A stretch of DNA of 64,000 bases from an uncultured Prevotella sp. (GCA_900315525.1 OMZO01000005.1:45383-109382), one strand, 5' to 3'. Shown: positions 47,351 to 55,655, counted from the stretch's first letter. The notes: generated by a model not told the origin, from the letters alone. Numbers and translations are program-made.

Positions 47351-47403
47351 AAATTTTTAGGCACGGATGACACGGATTTCACGGATTTTTTTGTAATTTT
47401 GCA
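47351..47403 (+). repeat. 53-bp promoter-borne repeat, copy A
   Basis: Contains three near-9-base repeats of (G)CACGGAT(T/G) followed by a T-run and ends in TAATTTTGCA, so the -7 box of the downstream gene belongs to the repeat. Copy B at 51348-51400 on the minus strand differs at about four positions and two compensating one-base indels. Confidence 0.75.
47394..47401 (+). promoter_or_regulatory. -7 box of the TrmH-like methyltransferase gene
   Basis: TAATTTTG, ending 8 bases (CAGCGATT) before the ATG at 47410; nearly leaderless. Confidence 0.55.
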
Positions 47404-47409
47404 GCGATT

Positions 47410-48213
47410 ATGGAAGAAACTATCATTACAAGCGTACAAAACGCTCGAATCAAACACGTCGTCGCCCTCCAGCAGAAATCAGCCCTTCGCCGTGAAGAGG
47501 GGTTGTTTGTCGTAGAGGGGCAGCGCGAAATCGAGCATTGCATCGCTTGCGGTTATGAGATTGTGGAACTGTTCTACCTCACAGGTGGACAGGCACCGCG
47601 TGAGGTTTCGTCTGCTATCTGCGAGGTGTCACCTGCCGTCTATGAGAAGATGGCCTATCGTGGCAGCACAGAGGGCATCATCGCCGTCGCCAAGAGCAAG
47701 AGTCATCGGCTTGAGGACCTGCAACTGAAGGAGAACCCGCTGGTGGTGGTACTGGAGAGTGTCGAGAAACCCGGCAACTTAGGGGCTATTCTCCGCACGG
47801 CCGAGGCCGCTAACGTCGATGCCGTCATCGTCTGCGATCCGCTGACCGATCTCTACAACCCCAACCTGATACGAGCCAGTATCGGGGGCGTGTTCAGCGT
47901 ACCGACAGCTGTCTGCGACTCAAAGGCCTGCATCACCTTCCTCAAGGAACGGGGCGTCCGCATCCTGACCGCACAGCTTCAGGACTCGTATGAGTATTAC
48001 GACTACGACATGCGTCGTGCCACCGCCATCGTGATGGGAACGGAGTCAACAGGCCTAACCGACCAATGGCGCGAGGCTGCCGATGCCCATATCCGCATCC
48101 CCATGCTGGGTCGGCTCGACTCCCTGAATGTCAGTGTCTCTGCTGCCATTCTCATGTACGAGGCGGTAAGACAGAGAAACAGCAAGTATCAGACTTTTAA
48201 TTCCATCATGTAA
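47410..48213 (+). CDS. TrmH/SpoU-family RNA 2'-O-ribose methyltransferase
   Basis: A 267-residue SPOUT-class enzyme. The N-terminal substrate-binding part (VQNARIKHVVALQQKSALRREEGLFVVEGQREIE) resembles the L30e-like domain of RlmB/TrmH relatives. The knotted SAM-binding core shows motif 1 VLESVEKPGNLGAILRTAEAANVD, motif 2 IVMGTESTGL and motif 3 IPMLGRLDSLNVSVSAAILMYE. The target (tRNA or 23S rRNA) cannot be decided. It is followed within 3 bases by mtnN, which consumes products of SAM use. Confidence 0.92.
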   Translation: MEETIITSVQNARIKHVVALQQKSALRREEGLFVVEGQREIEHCIACGYEIVELFYLTGGQAPREVSSAICEVSPAVYEKMAYRGSTEGIIAVAKSKSHRLEDLQLKENPLVVVLESVEKPGNLGAILRTAEAANVDAVIVCDPLTDLYNPNLIRASIGGVFSVPTAVCDSKACITFLKERGVRILTAQLQDSYEYYDYDMRRATAIVMGTESTGLTDQWREAADAHIRIPMLGRLDSLNVSVSAAILMYEAVRQRNSKYQTFNSIM

Positions 48214-48216
48214 GAT

Positions 48217-48846
48217 ATGAAAATAGGTATGATTGTAGCCATGGACAAGGAGTACAAGCAACTCCGTCCGTTGTTTCCAGAAAACAAGTTGATCCTGCAG
48301 AAGAGCGGCATCGCCACTGTCAACGCAGCCATACAGGCCGTAGAGATGATCCGTCAGTACAAACCCGACTGCATCATTTCCAGCGGCTGTGCCGGCGGTA
48401 ATGGCGATGACATCAACCTCCAGGATGTCGTCGTGAGTTCTGAACTGACCTACCACGATGTGTATTGTGGCAAGGCCATCGACGACACGACCGTCTATGG
48501 ACAGGTACAAGGACTTCCCGCCCGTTATCAGGCTGACTCCTATCTGCTGGAGAAGGCGAAGCTGACCGGTGCGAAGCCTGGCCTGATTGTCACGGGCGAC
48601 TGGTTTGTGGATTCCAAGGAGAAGATGGCTGAGATTGTAGGTCACTTCCCCGACGCCAAGGCTGTCGATATGGAATCGTGTGCCATCGCGCAGGTGTGCC
48701 ATATCTATAAGGTGCCGTTCATCTCGTTCCGTGTCATCAGCGATATCCCCTTGCGCGACACTGACGCCTCGCAGTATCACAATTTCTGGGATACGATTGC
48801 CGAGAATTCATTCCAAGTCACCAAGACATTCATCGAGAGTCTATAA
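48217..48846 (+). CDS. mtnN: 5'-methylthioadenosine/S-adenosylhomocysteine nucleosidase
   Basis: A 209-residue purine nucleoside hydrolase that splits S-adenosylhomocysteine into adenine and S-ribosylhomocysteine, the LuxS substrate. The catalytic glutamate near residue 12 (MDKEYKQL), ISSGCAGGNG, the base-binding segment AVDMESCAIAQVC and the catalytic aspartate in FRVISD are all present. luxS follows after 44 bases that contain a 7-base repeat. With the methyltransferase upstream the three genes form a methyl-cycle operon. Confidence 0.95.
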   Translation: MKIGMIVAMDKEYKQLRPLFPENKLILQKSGIATVNAAIQAVEMIRQYKPDCIISSGCAGGNGDDINLQDVVVSSELTYHDVYCGKAIDDTTVYGQVQGLPARYQADSYLLEKAKLTGAKPGLIVTGDWFVDSKEKMAEIVGHFPDAKAVDMESCAIAQVCHIYKVPFISFRVISDIPLRDTDASQYHNFWDTIAENSFQVTKTFIESL

Positions 48847-48850
48847 TTAT

Positions 48851-48885
48851 TTCCCTATTCACTTTTCACTATTCCCTATTCCCTT
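48851..48885. repeat. 7-base tandem repeat between mtnN and luxS
   Basis: Five units of TTCCCTA/TTCACTA/TTCACTT fill the gap before the luxS ATG at 48891. Here the units are in the sense without stop codons, opposite to the copies at 56752-56779 and 61050-61091. Confidence 0.75.
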
Positions 48886-48890
48886 AAACA

Positions 48891-49385
48891 ATGGAAGTTA
48901 TACAAAGTTTCACCATCGACCATACTCACCTCAAGCCAGGCATCTATGTCTCTCGCGAGGATAAGGGTTTCACCACCTTCGACCTGCGTATCACCGAACC
49001 TAACAAGGAACCGGCCGTTGCCCCTGCTGCCATGCATAGCATCGAACACCTGATGGCCACTTGGTTCCGCAATAGCGAGGCGAAAGACGATGTCGTCTAT
49101 GTAGGGCCGATGGGTTGTCTCACAGGTATGTATATCATCATGACCGGCACTTACACCGTCGAGGACATGCGCCGTCTCACCATCGCATGCCTCCAGTGGA
49201 TTCTCAAGCAGACAGAAGTGCCTGCCACAGAACCACAGAGCTGCGGCAACTATCTGCTCCACGACCTGCCCATGTGCAAATGGGAGTGTGCGCGCTACCT
49301 TGACCGACTCCAGAATGATTTCCACTGCGAATATACCAAACTGAAGATCACGCTCGACGACGGCAAGGTCTTCGCTGATGCCTAA
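48891..49385 (+). CDS. luxS: S-ribosylhomocysteine lyase (AI-2 synthesis)
   Basis: A 164-residue metalloenzyme that cleaves S-ribosylhomocysteine to homocysteine and DPD, the precursor of autoinducer-2. Metal ligands are His49 and His53 (HSIEH motif) and Cys118 (QSCGNY); the catalytic cysteine is Cys76 in GPMGCLTG and the catalytic base Glu52. The length is standard. It ends in a long terminator hairpin. Whether AI-2 is a signal or only a by-product in this organism cannot be told. Confidence 0.97.
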   Translation: MEVIQSFTIDHTHLKPGIYVSREDKGFTTFDLRITEPNKEPAVAPAAMHSIEHLMATWFRNSEAKDDVVYVGPMGCLTGMYIIMTGTYTVEDMRRLTIACLQWILKQTEVPATEPQSCGNYLLHDLPMCKWECARYLDRLQNDFHCEYTKLKITLDDGKVFADA

Positions 49386-49422
49386 CAATAATCCCCAGCC
49401 GGTTGGCTGGGGATTATTGTTA
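49383..49422. terminator. Terminator hairpin after luxS (AATCCCC family)
   Basis: Perfect 18-bp stem starting TAACAATAATCCCCAGCC, loop GGTT. The left arm includes the luxS stop codon. Same design as 19573-19610 and 51857-51884. Confidence 0.85.
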
Positions 49423-49465
49423 AGCTGATGCAAGCATCGCTCTATCCTCGCTGAATCGCAGCCTT
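49423..49465. repeat. 43-bp direct repeat, copy 1 (downstream of typA)
   Basis: Identical over 43 bases to 49498-49540, 75 bases away. Read on the minus strand it repeats the last codons of typA, its stop codon and the following bases. Confidence 0.9.
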
Positions 49466-49492
49466 GACCTGCGGTCGAGACTGCTTGCACTC

Positions 49493-49521
49493 GATAGAGC
49501 TGATGCAAGCATCGCTCTATC
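49493..49521 (-). terminator. Hairpin across the typA stop codon
   Basis: GATAGAGC and GCTCTATC with the inner GATGC-AA-GCATC form a nearly perfect stem with one bulge; the typA TAG (49519-49517) is in it. No T-run follows, so it may be a stability or attenuating hairpin instead of a true intrinsic terminator. Confidence 0.5.
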
Positions 49522-49540
49522 CTCGCTGAATCGCAGCCTT
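49498..49540. repeat. 43-bp direct repeat, copy 2 (end of typA)
   Basis: The original copy, as it covers the last eight codons and stop of typA plus 19 bases beyond. Copy 1 at 49423-49465 is likely a duplicate. Confidence 0.9.
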
Positions 49541-51325
49541 TTTCCTTTGATCGTGATCAAGAATGACCTTGCGCATACGCATGGACTTTGGAGTCACCTC
49601 GACCAACTCATCCTGCTTGATATACTCCAGGCACTCTTCCAGACTCATCACCGTCTTCGGGATGATACGAGCCTTCTCGTCGGTACCCGAGGCACGTACG
49701 TTGGTCAACTGCTTGGCCTTGCAGACATTCACCACAAGGTCGTTGTCGTGAACATGCTCACCCACCACCTGACCGGCATACACATCCTCACCTGGCTCGA
49801 TGAAGAACTTACCACGGTCCTGGAGCTTGTCGATGGCGTAGGCAAAAGCGTTACCCGTGTCCATTGAGATCATCGAACCGTTCACACGACGCTCAATCTC
49901 ACCCTTATACGGCTGGTACTCCTTGAAGCGATGGGCCATGATGGCCTCACCCTGAGAGGCTGTCAGCACATTGGTACGCAGACCGATGATACCGCGCGAC
50001 GGGATGTCGAATTCGATATTCACACGTTCACCCTGATTCTCCATGGAGGTCATCTCACCCTTGCGACGGGTCACCATATCAATCATCTTAGAAGAGAACT
50101 CCTCGGGCACGTTGATGGTCAGTTCTTCTATCGGCTCACATTTCTTGCCGTCGATCTCCTTATAGATGACCTGCGGCTGACCTACCTGAAGCTCATACCC
50201 CTCACGGCGCATGGTCTCGACCAGCACTGAGAGGTGCAACACACCACGACCAGAGACCACCCACTTATCGGTCGAGTCCTCGAAAGGCTCTACACGCAGG
50301 GCAAGGTTCTTCTCCAGTTCCTTCTCCAGACGGTCGTTGATATGGCGGGAGGTCACGAACTTACCCTCTTTACCGAAGAAAGGCGAGTCGTTGATCATGA
50401 AGAGCATCGACATGGTCGGCTCGTCGATGGCAATCGGTGTCATGGGCTCCGGATTCTCCAAGTCGCAGATGGTGTCGCCAATCTCAAACTTCTCCAGTCC
50501 GATGACGGCACAGATATCACCACAATCGACACTCTCTGTGCGAACATGCGTCATACCCTCAAAGGTGTGCAGTTCCTTGATCTTTGTCTTCTCCAGCGAA
50601 CCGTCACGATGAGCGATGGTCACCTGCATGCCGTCCTTCAGCTGTCCACGATGTACACGACCCACGGCGATACGGCCCTGATAGCTCGAATAGTCGAGCG
50701 AGGTGATCAGCATCTGCGGTGTACCCTCTATCTGCTGCGGAGCAGGAATCACCTCGACAATCTTATCCAGCAGATAAGTGATATTGTCGGTAGGCGTCTT
50801 CCAGTCCTCACCCATCCAGCCATTCTTGGCCGAACCATAAACCACCGGGAAGTCGAGCTGATCCTCGGTGGCGTTCAACGAGAACATCAGGTCGAACACC
50901 ATCTCATAGACCTCTTCCGGACGGCAATTGGGCTTATCCACCTTATTGACCACCACAATCGGCTTCAGACCGATCTGCAAGGCCTTCTGCAGCACGAAGC
51001 GCGTCTGGGGCATCGGACCCTCAAAGGCATCGACGAGCAACAGACAGCCGTCGGCCATATTCAGCACACGCTCCACCTCACCACCGAAATCGGAGTGTCC
51101 CGGGGTATCAATAATATTAATCTTCGTTCCTTTCCAATTGATGCTGACGTTCTTTGAGAGAATGGTGATACCACGCTCACGCTCCAAATCGTTAGCATCG
51201 AGTACCTGATTGCTGAGATTCTGTCCCTCACGGAAGAGATTACCAGCAAGCATCATCTTATCGACCAAGGTCGTCTTGCCATGGTCCACATGCGCAATAA
51301 TTGCGATATTTCTGATATCCTGCAT
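49517..51325 (-). CDS. typA: Ribosome-associated GTPase TypA/BipA
   Basis: A 602-residue translational GTPase of the EF-G/LepA superfamily, needed for ribosome assembly and stress growth. G-domain motifs are G1 [11 protein letters not shown]3 [12 protein letters not shown]4 NKVDKP and G5 YGSAKNG; domains II, III, V and the TypA-specific C-terminal domain ([36 protein letters not shown]) follow. Length is usual. Its 3' end is part of a 43-bp direct repeat and a hairpin. It is divergent from rpsO. Confidence 0.97.
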   Translation of the reverse strand: MQDIRNIAIIAHVDHGKTTLVDKMMLAGNLFREGQNLSNQVLDANDLERERGITILSKNVSINWKGTKINIIDTPGHSDFGGEVERVLNMADGCLLLVDAFEGPMPQTRFVLQKALQIGLKPIVVVNKVDKPNCRPEEVYEMVFDLMFSLNATEDQLDFPVVYGSAKNGWMGEDWKTPTDNITYLLDKIVEVIPAPQQIEGTPQMLITSLDYSSYQGRIAVGRVHRGQLKDGMQVTIAHRDGSLEKTKIKELHTFEGMTHVRTESVDCGDICAVIGLEKFEIGDTICDLENPEPMTPIAIDEPTMSMLFMINDSPFFGKEGKFVTSRHINDRLEKELEKNLALRVEPFEDSTDKWVVSGRGVLHLSVLVETMRREGYELQVGQPQVIYKEIDGKKCEPIEELTINVPEEFSSKMIDMVTRRKGEMTSMENQGERVNIEFDIPSRGIIGLRTNVLTASQGEAIMAHRFKEYQPYKGEIERRVNGSMISMDTGNAFAYAIDKLQDRGKFFIEPGEDVYAGQVVGEHVHDNDLVVNVCKAKQLTNVRASGTDEKARIIPKTVMSLEECLEYIKQDELVEVTPKSMRMRKVILDHDQRKKAAIQRG

Positions 51326-51347
51326 ACCTTATTATCTTGAAATTGGG

Positions 51348-51400
51348 TGCAAAATTACAAAAAATCCGCGTAATCCGTGTAATCCGTGCCTAAAAAATTT
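51348..51400 (-). repeat. 53-bp promoter-borne repeat, copy B
   Basis: Minus-strand counterpart of 47351-47403: tandem CACGGATTA-like 9-mers, a T-run and TAATTTTGCA, which is the typA -7 box. Like copy A it lies between two divergent genes. Confidence 0.75.
51350..51357 (-). promoter_or_regulatory. typA: -7 box of typA
   Basis: TAATTTTG on the minus strand, 24 bases before the ATG at 51325, the last part of repeat copy B. Confidence 0.55.
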
Positions 51401-51421
51401 GGTGGGATGAAGAAAAAGTTG

Positions 51422-51429
51422 TAATTTTG
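51422..51429 (+). promoter_or_regulatory. rpsO: -7 box of rpsO
   Basis: TAATTTTG, giving a leader of about 105 bases before the rpsO ATG. The leader has room for an S15-binding structure, e.g. a CGGA/TCCG hairpin near 51440-51455. Confidence 0.5.
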
Positions 51430-51540
51430 CACCCGCATTTCGGAAAATCCGGAGCATTTGACGACGTAAACCGCCCGTGATTAGGCTGGCTGAAGCGTCT
51501 GAAAGATGTTAGTGCAAACATTATTAATCACAATTCAATT

Positions 51541-51810
51541 ATGTATTTAGACAAAGCCAAGAAGGAAGAGATCTTCGGTCAGTATGGCAAGAGCACCACT
51601 GACACTGGTTCTGCAGAGGCTCAGATTGCCCTCTTCTCTTACCGCATCTCTCACCTGACAGAGCACTTGAAGAAGAATCACAAGGACCACAACACAGCTC
51701 GTTCACTGACGATGCTCGTTGGTAAGCGCCGTAAGCTGCTGAAGTACCTCTACAACAAGGACATCAACCGCTATCGTGCTATCATCAAGGCCCTCGGTCT
51801 TCGTAAGTAA
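51541..51810 (+). CDS. rpsO: 30S ribosomal protein S15
   Basis: An 89-residue primary 16S rRNA-binding protein. Conserved parts are DTGSAEAQIALFSYRISHLTEHLKKNHKDH, SLTMLVGKRRKLLKYL and YRAIIKALGLRK. Single-gene transcript with its own long leader and a good terminator (51821-51846). S15 controls its own mRNA in several bacteria; whether the leader here does so is open. Confidence 0.98.
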   Translation: MYLDKAKKEEIFGQYGKSTTDTGSAEAQIALFSYRISHLTEHLKKNHKDHNTARSLTMLVGKRRKLLKYLYNKDINRYRAIIKALGLRK

Positions 51811-51820
51811 GCAAATCATA

Positions 51821-51846
51821 AAGCCTCGCTCATCGCGAGGCTTTTT
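51821..51846 (+). terminator. Rho-independent terminator of rpsO
   Basis: AAGCCTCGC pairs with GCGAGGCTT around a 5-base loop and runs into TTTTT. Confidence 0.9.
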
Positions 51847-51856
51847 CTTGCACAAG

Positions 51857-51884
51857 TAATCCCCTGCCAACTGGCAGGGGATTA
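51857..51884. terminator. Terminator hairpin between rpsO and GH28 genes (AATCCCC family)
   Basis: TAATCCCCTGCCA pairs with TGGCAGGGGATTA (13 bp, 2-base apex). It serves the minus-strand GH28 gene ending at 51896. Confidence 0.8.
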
Positions 51885-51895
51885 TTCGTAGATCA

Positions 51896-53392
51896 CTATT
51901 CTATGACAATCTTTACGTTGTCTTGCTTGATATTGGTGCAGTTGGTGAAGGTAGCGTCCTGCTTGGCACGGATGGTGATGTTCTTCAGGTTGATACCGTC
52001 CATCGGCATCTCTGGCAGACCATTAAACTCCATCGCGCGTCCGGCACCGTTACACACCACATTCTGGATGTCGATATGACGGAAGACGGGTGTCGTCTCG
52101 TCAACAGGTTTCTTGGTGGTGTTATCAGGCTTGTCGCCATCGGCAATCATCTCAGCCACCGACTTTCCGCCGTAATACATATTAAAGGTGATGGCATCGG
52201 TCTTGATATCCATCATGGAGATATGGTCGATGAAGATATTCTCCACGATACCGCCACGTCCACGGGTCGATTTGAAGCGGAGACCGACGTCGGTACCGAG
52301 GAACTGACAGTTGCTCACCTTGAAGTTCCTGACGCCACCGCTCATCTCCGAACCTACCACAAAGCCACCATGTCCGGCAAAGACCGTACAACCGTCAACC
52401 ACGACATTCTCACAGGGCACCCCGCGGCGGCGTCCGTCGGCATCCTTACCACTCTTGATACAGATACCGTCGTCGCCTGCATCGAAACGCGAGTTCACGA
52501 TCAGCGCGTTCTTACACGACTCCAGATCAAGGGCATCGCCGTTCTGGGCATAAGAGGGATTACGCGCGAGAACATGATCTATAATGATATTCTCACACAT
52601 CAGCGGATGGATATTCCAAGCCGGTGAGTTCTGGAAGATGACACCCTTCAGCAGCACGTTCTTGCAGTTGACAAGACTAATCATCACCGGACGGAGGAAA
52701 CGGTGGATGGCCTCAAACTCTTCGTCGGTCTTGGCAGTAGGCACGTTCAGGTCGGCCCCCTCATGCCCCTTGGCATAGCTGGCCGTCGGAGCCCAGTAGT
52801 CACCAGGCATCACCACACTACCAGGAACTGCCAACAGTTGTTTCCAGTGGCTCTCACTGACCTTCGCCTTCTTCACTGGGCGCCAGTACTGACCATTACC
52901 ATCGATGGCACCACGGCCCGTGATAGCAATATTCGTAGCGCCATTGGCGGAGATCGGCGACTGACAACGACGGGTGTCAAGCCCCTCAAACGATGTCTTG
53001 ATAATCGGATAAAGCGTCTCGTCGGCAGCGAACTGAATGACGGCACCCGCCTCCAGATGAAGATCGATGTTGCTCTTCAGCACGATCGGTCCCGTCAGCC
53101 ACACGCCACACGGCACAATCAGATGACCACCGCCCTTCTGAGACAGGCTTTCGATAGCCTTGGCAAAAGCCTCGGTCGAGAGCTGCACGCCGGTAGCGTC
53201 GCCACCGAAGTCTTTAAGGCATACCTTGAGGTCGGGGATAACAGGGGCCTTGATCTCCGGCATGGAGAAAGGCAGATTCTCCGTATATTTCTTGTAGGGA
53301 TTGCCATCCTGCTGGCAGCAGGCCGGCTGTGCACTGGCAGTCACCGCCATAGTGAGTGCCATGAGTGTTAAGGAAATCAGTTGTTTTCTCAT
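51896..53392 (-). CDS. Glycoside hydrolase family 28 (polygalacturonase-like)
   Basis: A 498-residue secreted enzyme (signal peptide 1-21) with a right-handed beta-helix. GH28 catalytic motifs are NGDALDLES (NTD-type), DAGDDGICIKSG (the DD pair), GHGGFVVGSE (GHG) and LRFKSTRGRGG (the R-K pair). It hydrolyses galacturonan or rhamnogalacturonan side or main chains by inversion. It starts 20 bases after folK and so ends the ftsX-to-folK housekeeping operon; no pectin PUL surrounds it. Its products could feed the KduI/ExuT cluster 16 kb away. Confidence 0.93.
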   Translation of the reverse strand: MRKQLISLTLMALTMAVTASAQPACCQQDGNPYKKYTENLPFSMPEIKAPVIPDLKVCLKDFGGDATGVQLSTEAFAKAIESLSQKGGGHLIVPCGVWLTGPIVLKSNIDLHLEAGAVIQFAADETLYPIIKTSFEGLDTRRCQSPISANGATNIAITGRGAIDGNGQYWRPVKKAKVSESHWKQLLAVPGSVVMPGDYWAPTASYAKGHEGADLNVPTAKTDEEFEAIHRFLRPVMISLVNCKNVLLKGVIFQNSPAWNIHPLMCENIIIDHVLARNPSYAQNGDALDLESCKNALIVNSRFDAGDDGICIKSGKDADGRRRGVPCENVVVDGCTVFAGHGGFVVGSEMSGGVRNFKVSNCQFLGTDVGLRFKSTRGRGGIVENIFIDHISMMDIKTDAITFNMYYGGKSVAEMIADGDKPDNTTKKPVDETTPVFRHIDIQNVVCNGAGRAMEFNGLPEMPMDGINLKNITIRAKQDATFTNCTNIKQDNVKIVIE

Positions 53393-53412
53393 TTTTCTTA
53401 TCTGTTTAGTTA

Positions 53413-53850
53413 TTAGTTTTTAATCTCATTCAGGGGAATCATCACAAAGTCTCTCTCTGTCATCAGCGGATGTGGGATCTTCAGGTCAGGCTCATCCATC
53501 GTCAGGTCGTCGTAGAGCAGGATATCAATGTCAATAGGCCGATCGCTATAGTGACGGGTAGCCCCGGTTTTCGTTTTCCTTCCCAACTCGCGTTCGATAG
53601 CCTGTGTCAGCCGCAGCACCTCGCGCGGACTCTTCTCTGTCAGGCAAAGGACGACCCCATTGAGGAACCTGTGCGAGGAGTTGAAGCCCCATGGGGCGGT
53701 CTCTATGAACGAGGAGCGGCGGGCAATCTCCCCCACCCGCTCCTGAATCAGCCGAATGGCCTCTTCCATAGTCGCTTCACGGTCGCCGAGATTGCTTCCC
53801 AGTCCCAGATAGACCGCATGCCGCCCGTCCGTCTCCTTCACCACCGTCAC
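53413..53850 (-). CDS. folK: 6-hydroxymethyl-7,8-dihydropterin pyrophosphokinase
   Basis: A 145-residue folate-pathway enzyme that activates hydroxymethyl-dihydropterin with ATP. Landmarks: YLGLGSNLGDRE, SSFIETAPWGF, FLNGVV and the metal/ATP motif RPIDIDILLYDD followed by IPHPLMTERDFVMIPL. It follows queA by 6 bases, the usual Bacteroidota order. Confidence 0.96.
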   Translation of the reverse strand: MTVVKETDGRHAVYLGLGSNLGDREATMEEAIRLIQERVGEIARRSSFIETAPWGFNSSHRFLNGVVLCLTEKSPREVLRLTQAIERELGRKTKTGATRHYSDRPIDIDILLYDDLTMDEPDLKIPHPLMTERDFVMIPLNEIKN

Positions 53851-53856
53851 ATCCTA

Positions 53857-54921
53857 TCAGTCATCGACAATCAGCAAGGCGTCGCCATAGCAGCCGAACT
53901 TATACTCATTCTTCACAGCCTGCTTATAGCACTCATAGACGAGGTCATAGCCACCAAATGAGGCCTGCGTCATCATCATGGGTGATTCGGGATGATAGAA
54001 GTTCGCCACAAGTGCATTCGACAAACCGAACTCATAGGGCGGGAAGATGAACTTGTTGGTCCATCCCTCATACTCCTTCAGCAAGCCGTCGGTACCGACA
54101 GCCGTCTCGGTAGCTCTGGCGGTGCTGACACCTACACAGCACACGCGATGTCCGTCGAGCTTCGTCTTGTTGACCAGCTCGCAGGCATCCTTGGTCACGA
54201 ACATCTGCTCCGATGTCATCTTATGCTTCGTCAGGTCTTCCACCTCGATCGGATCAAAGCAGCCCAGTCCGCAGTGCAAGGTGATATAGGCAAAGTTAAT
54301 GCCACGGATCTCCATACGCTTCATGAGTTCACGGCTGAAGTGCAGACCTGTTGCCGGTGCCGTCACTGCTCCCTCTTTCGAAGCGTAGATAGTCTGGAAC
54401 CGCTCTGTATCCTCCTCGGTAGCAGGGCGTTTGTCGATGATATAGCGGGGCAGCGGTGCCGATCCGAGCGCATAGAGTTCACGTTTGAACTCGTCGTGCG
54501 GACAGTCATACAGGAAACGGAGTGTACGGCCACGACTGGTGGTATTGTCGATCACCTCGGCCACCATCGGTCCGTCATCCTCAAAGAAAAGTTTGTTGCC
54601 GATACGGATCTTACGAGCTGGCTCTACGAGCACGTCCCAAAGACGCAGATCAGGATTAAGCTCTCGCAGGAGAAACACCTCGATCTTCGCATCGGTCTTC
54701 TCCTTCGTGCCATACAGACGGGCGGGAAACACCTGGGTGTCGTTGAAGATAAACGTGTCGTCCTCATCGAAATAGTCGAGGATATTACGGAAATCAAGAT
54801 CTGTCTCGATTTTGCCACTCTTACGGTGTGCCACCATCAGCCGGCACTCATCACGATGGTATGATGGCTCGAGAGCCACCAGTTCCTCCGGGAGTTTGAA
54901 CTTAAACTGTGATAACTTCAT
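53857..54921 (-). CDS. queA: S-adenosylmethionine:tRNA ribosyltransferase-isomerase
   Basis: A 354-residue queuosine-biosynthesis enzyme that transfers the ribosyl part of SAM to 7-aminomethyl-7-deazaguanine in tRNA wobble position. Family marks: DYFDEDDTFIFNDTQVFPARLYG, EGAVTAPATGLHF, ITLHCGLGCFDPIEVED and FIFPPYEF. The ATG is preceded by an 8-base repeat that begins at the truB stop codon. Confidence 0.97.
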   Translation of the reverse strand: MKLSQFKFKLPEELVALEPSYHRDECRLMVAHRKSGKIETDLDFRNILDYFDEDDTFIFNDTQVFPARLYGTKEKTDAKIEVFLLRELNPDLRLWDVLVEPARKIRIGNKLFFEDDGPMVAEVIDNTTSRGRTLRFLYDCPHDEFKRELYALGSAPLPRYIIDKRPATEEDTERFQTIYASKEGAVTAPATGLHFSRELMKRMEIRGINFAYITLHCGLGCFDPIEVEDLTKHKMTSEQMFVTKDACELVNKTKLDGHRVCCVGVSTARATETAVGTDGLLKEYEGWTNKFIFPPYEFGLSNALVANFYHPESPMMMTQASFGGYDLVYECYKQAVKNEYKFGCYGDALLIVDD

Positions 54922-54929
54922 GCTATATG

Positions 54930-54966
54930 TTTTTTACCTTTTTACTTTTTACCTTTTTACTTTTCC
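54930..54966. repeat. 8-base tandem repeat between truB and queA
   Basis: Coding sense: GAAAAG-TAA then AAAGGTAA-type units up to the queA leader. Gives TAA in all frames; near-identical to 16081-16107. Confidence 0.75.
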
Positions 54967-55655
54967 AATTGCGCCTCCATCCAGGCAGGGAATTCGTCGA
55001 ACGTCAGACAGTCATTCAGACGGACATCACCGACGCGCGTCCGACAGAGCGCCGTCAGATAGGCTCCACTGCCCAGCGCCTGACCGATATCACGCGCCAG
55101 CGAACGGATATAAGTGCCCTTGCCGCAGGCCACACGGATAGACATCTGCATCTTTTCCTCATCGAAATCGAGCAGTTCGATCTCGTCGATGCGTATCGGC
55201 TTAGCCGAGAGTTTCACGTCCATCCCTTTCCTGGCCAGCTCGTAGGCCCTGTCGCCAGCCACCATACAGGCTGAATAGAGGGGCGGCTCCTGCATGATGT
55301 CACCGACAAACTGCGGCAGCGTCTCCAGAATCAGGTCGCGCGTGATATGCGCTGTCGGATAGGTCTGGTCCACCTCATGCTCCATGTCATAGCTCGGCGT
55401 GGTGGCTCCCAACTGCAGGGTGGCCGTATATTCCTTGCTATGCAGCTGCAGCCGTTCGATCTGCTTGGTAGCTTTGCCGGTGCAGAGGATGAGCACCCCT
55501 GTTGCCAACGGGTCGAGCGTACCGGCATGCCCCATCTTCACGCGCTTCACCTTCAGCCGCTTTGAGAGAACATAGCGGATATGGGCCAGCGCACCGAAAC
55601 TCGACATCCGGTAGGGCTTGTTGATATAGATATATGCGCCTTGCTGGAAATCCAT
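54957..55655 (-). CDS. truB: tRNA pseudouridine(55) synthase
   Basis: A 232-residue enzyme that makes pseudouridine 55 in the T-loop of tRNAs. The catalytic aspartate is Asp48 in GHAGTLDPLATGVL; YTATLQLG, PPLYSACMVAGDRAYELAR and VACGKGTYIRSLARDIG are conserved. The C-terminal PUA extension of longer TruB proteins is missing, as in other Bacteroidota. It overlaps uppP by one base. Confidence 0.96.
   Translation of the reverse strand: MDFQQGAYIYINKPYRMSSFGALAHIRYVLSKRLKVKRVKMGHAGTLDPLATGVLILCTGKATKQIERLQLHSKEYTATLQLGATTPSYDMEHEVDQTYPTAHITRDLILETLPQFVGDIMQEPPLYSACMVAGDRAYELARKGMDVKLSAKPIRIDEIELLDFDEEKMQMSIRVACGKGTYIRSLARDIGQALGSGAYLTALCRTRVGDVRLNDCLTFDEFPAWMEAQLEK

Noticed and set aside
49423-49540. 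Attachment-site pair of an integrated element
   Set aside because: The repeats are only 75 bases apart with nothing between them and no integrase nearby; kept only as a direct repeat.
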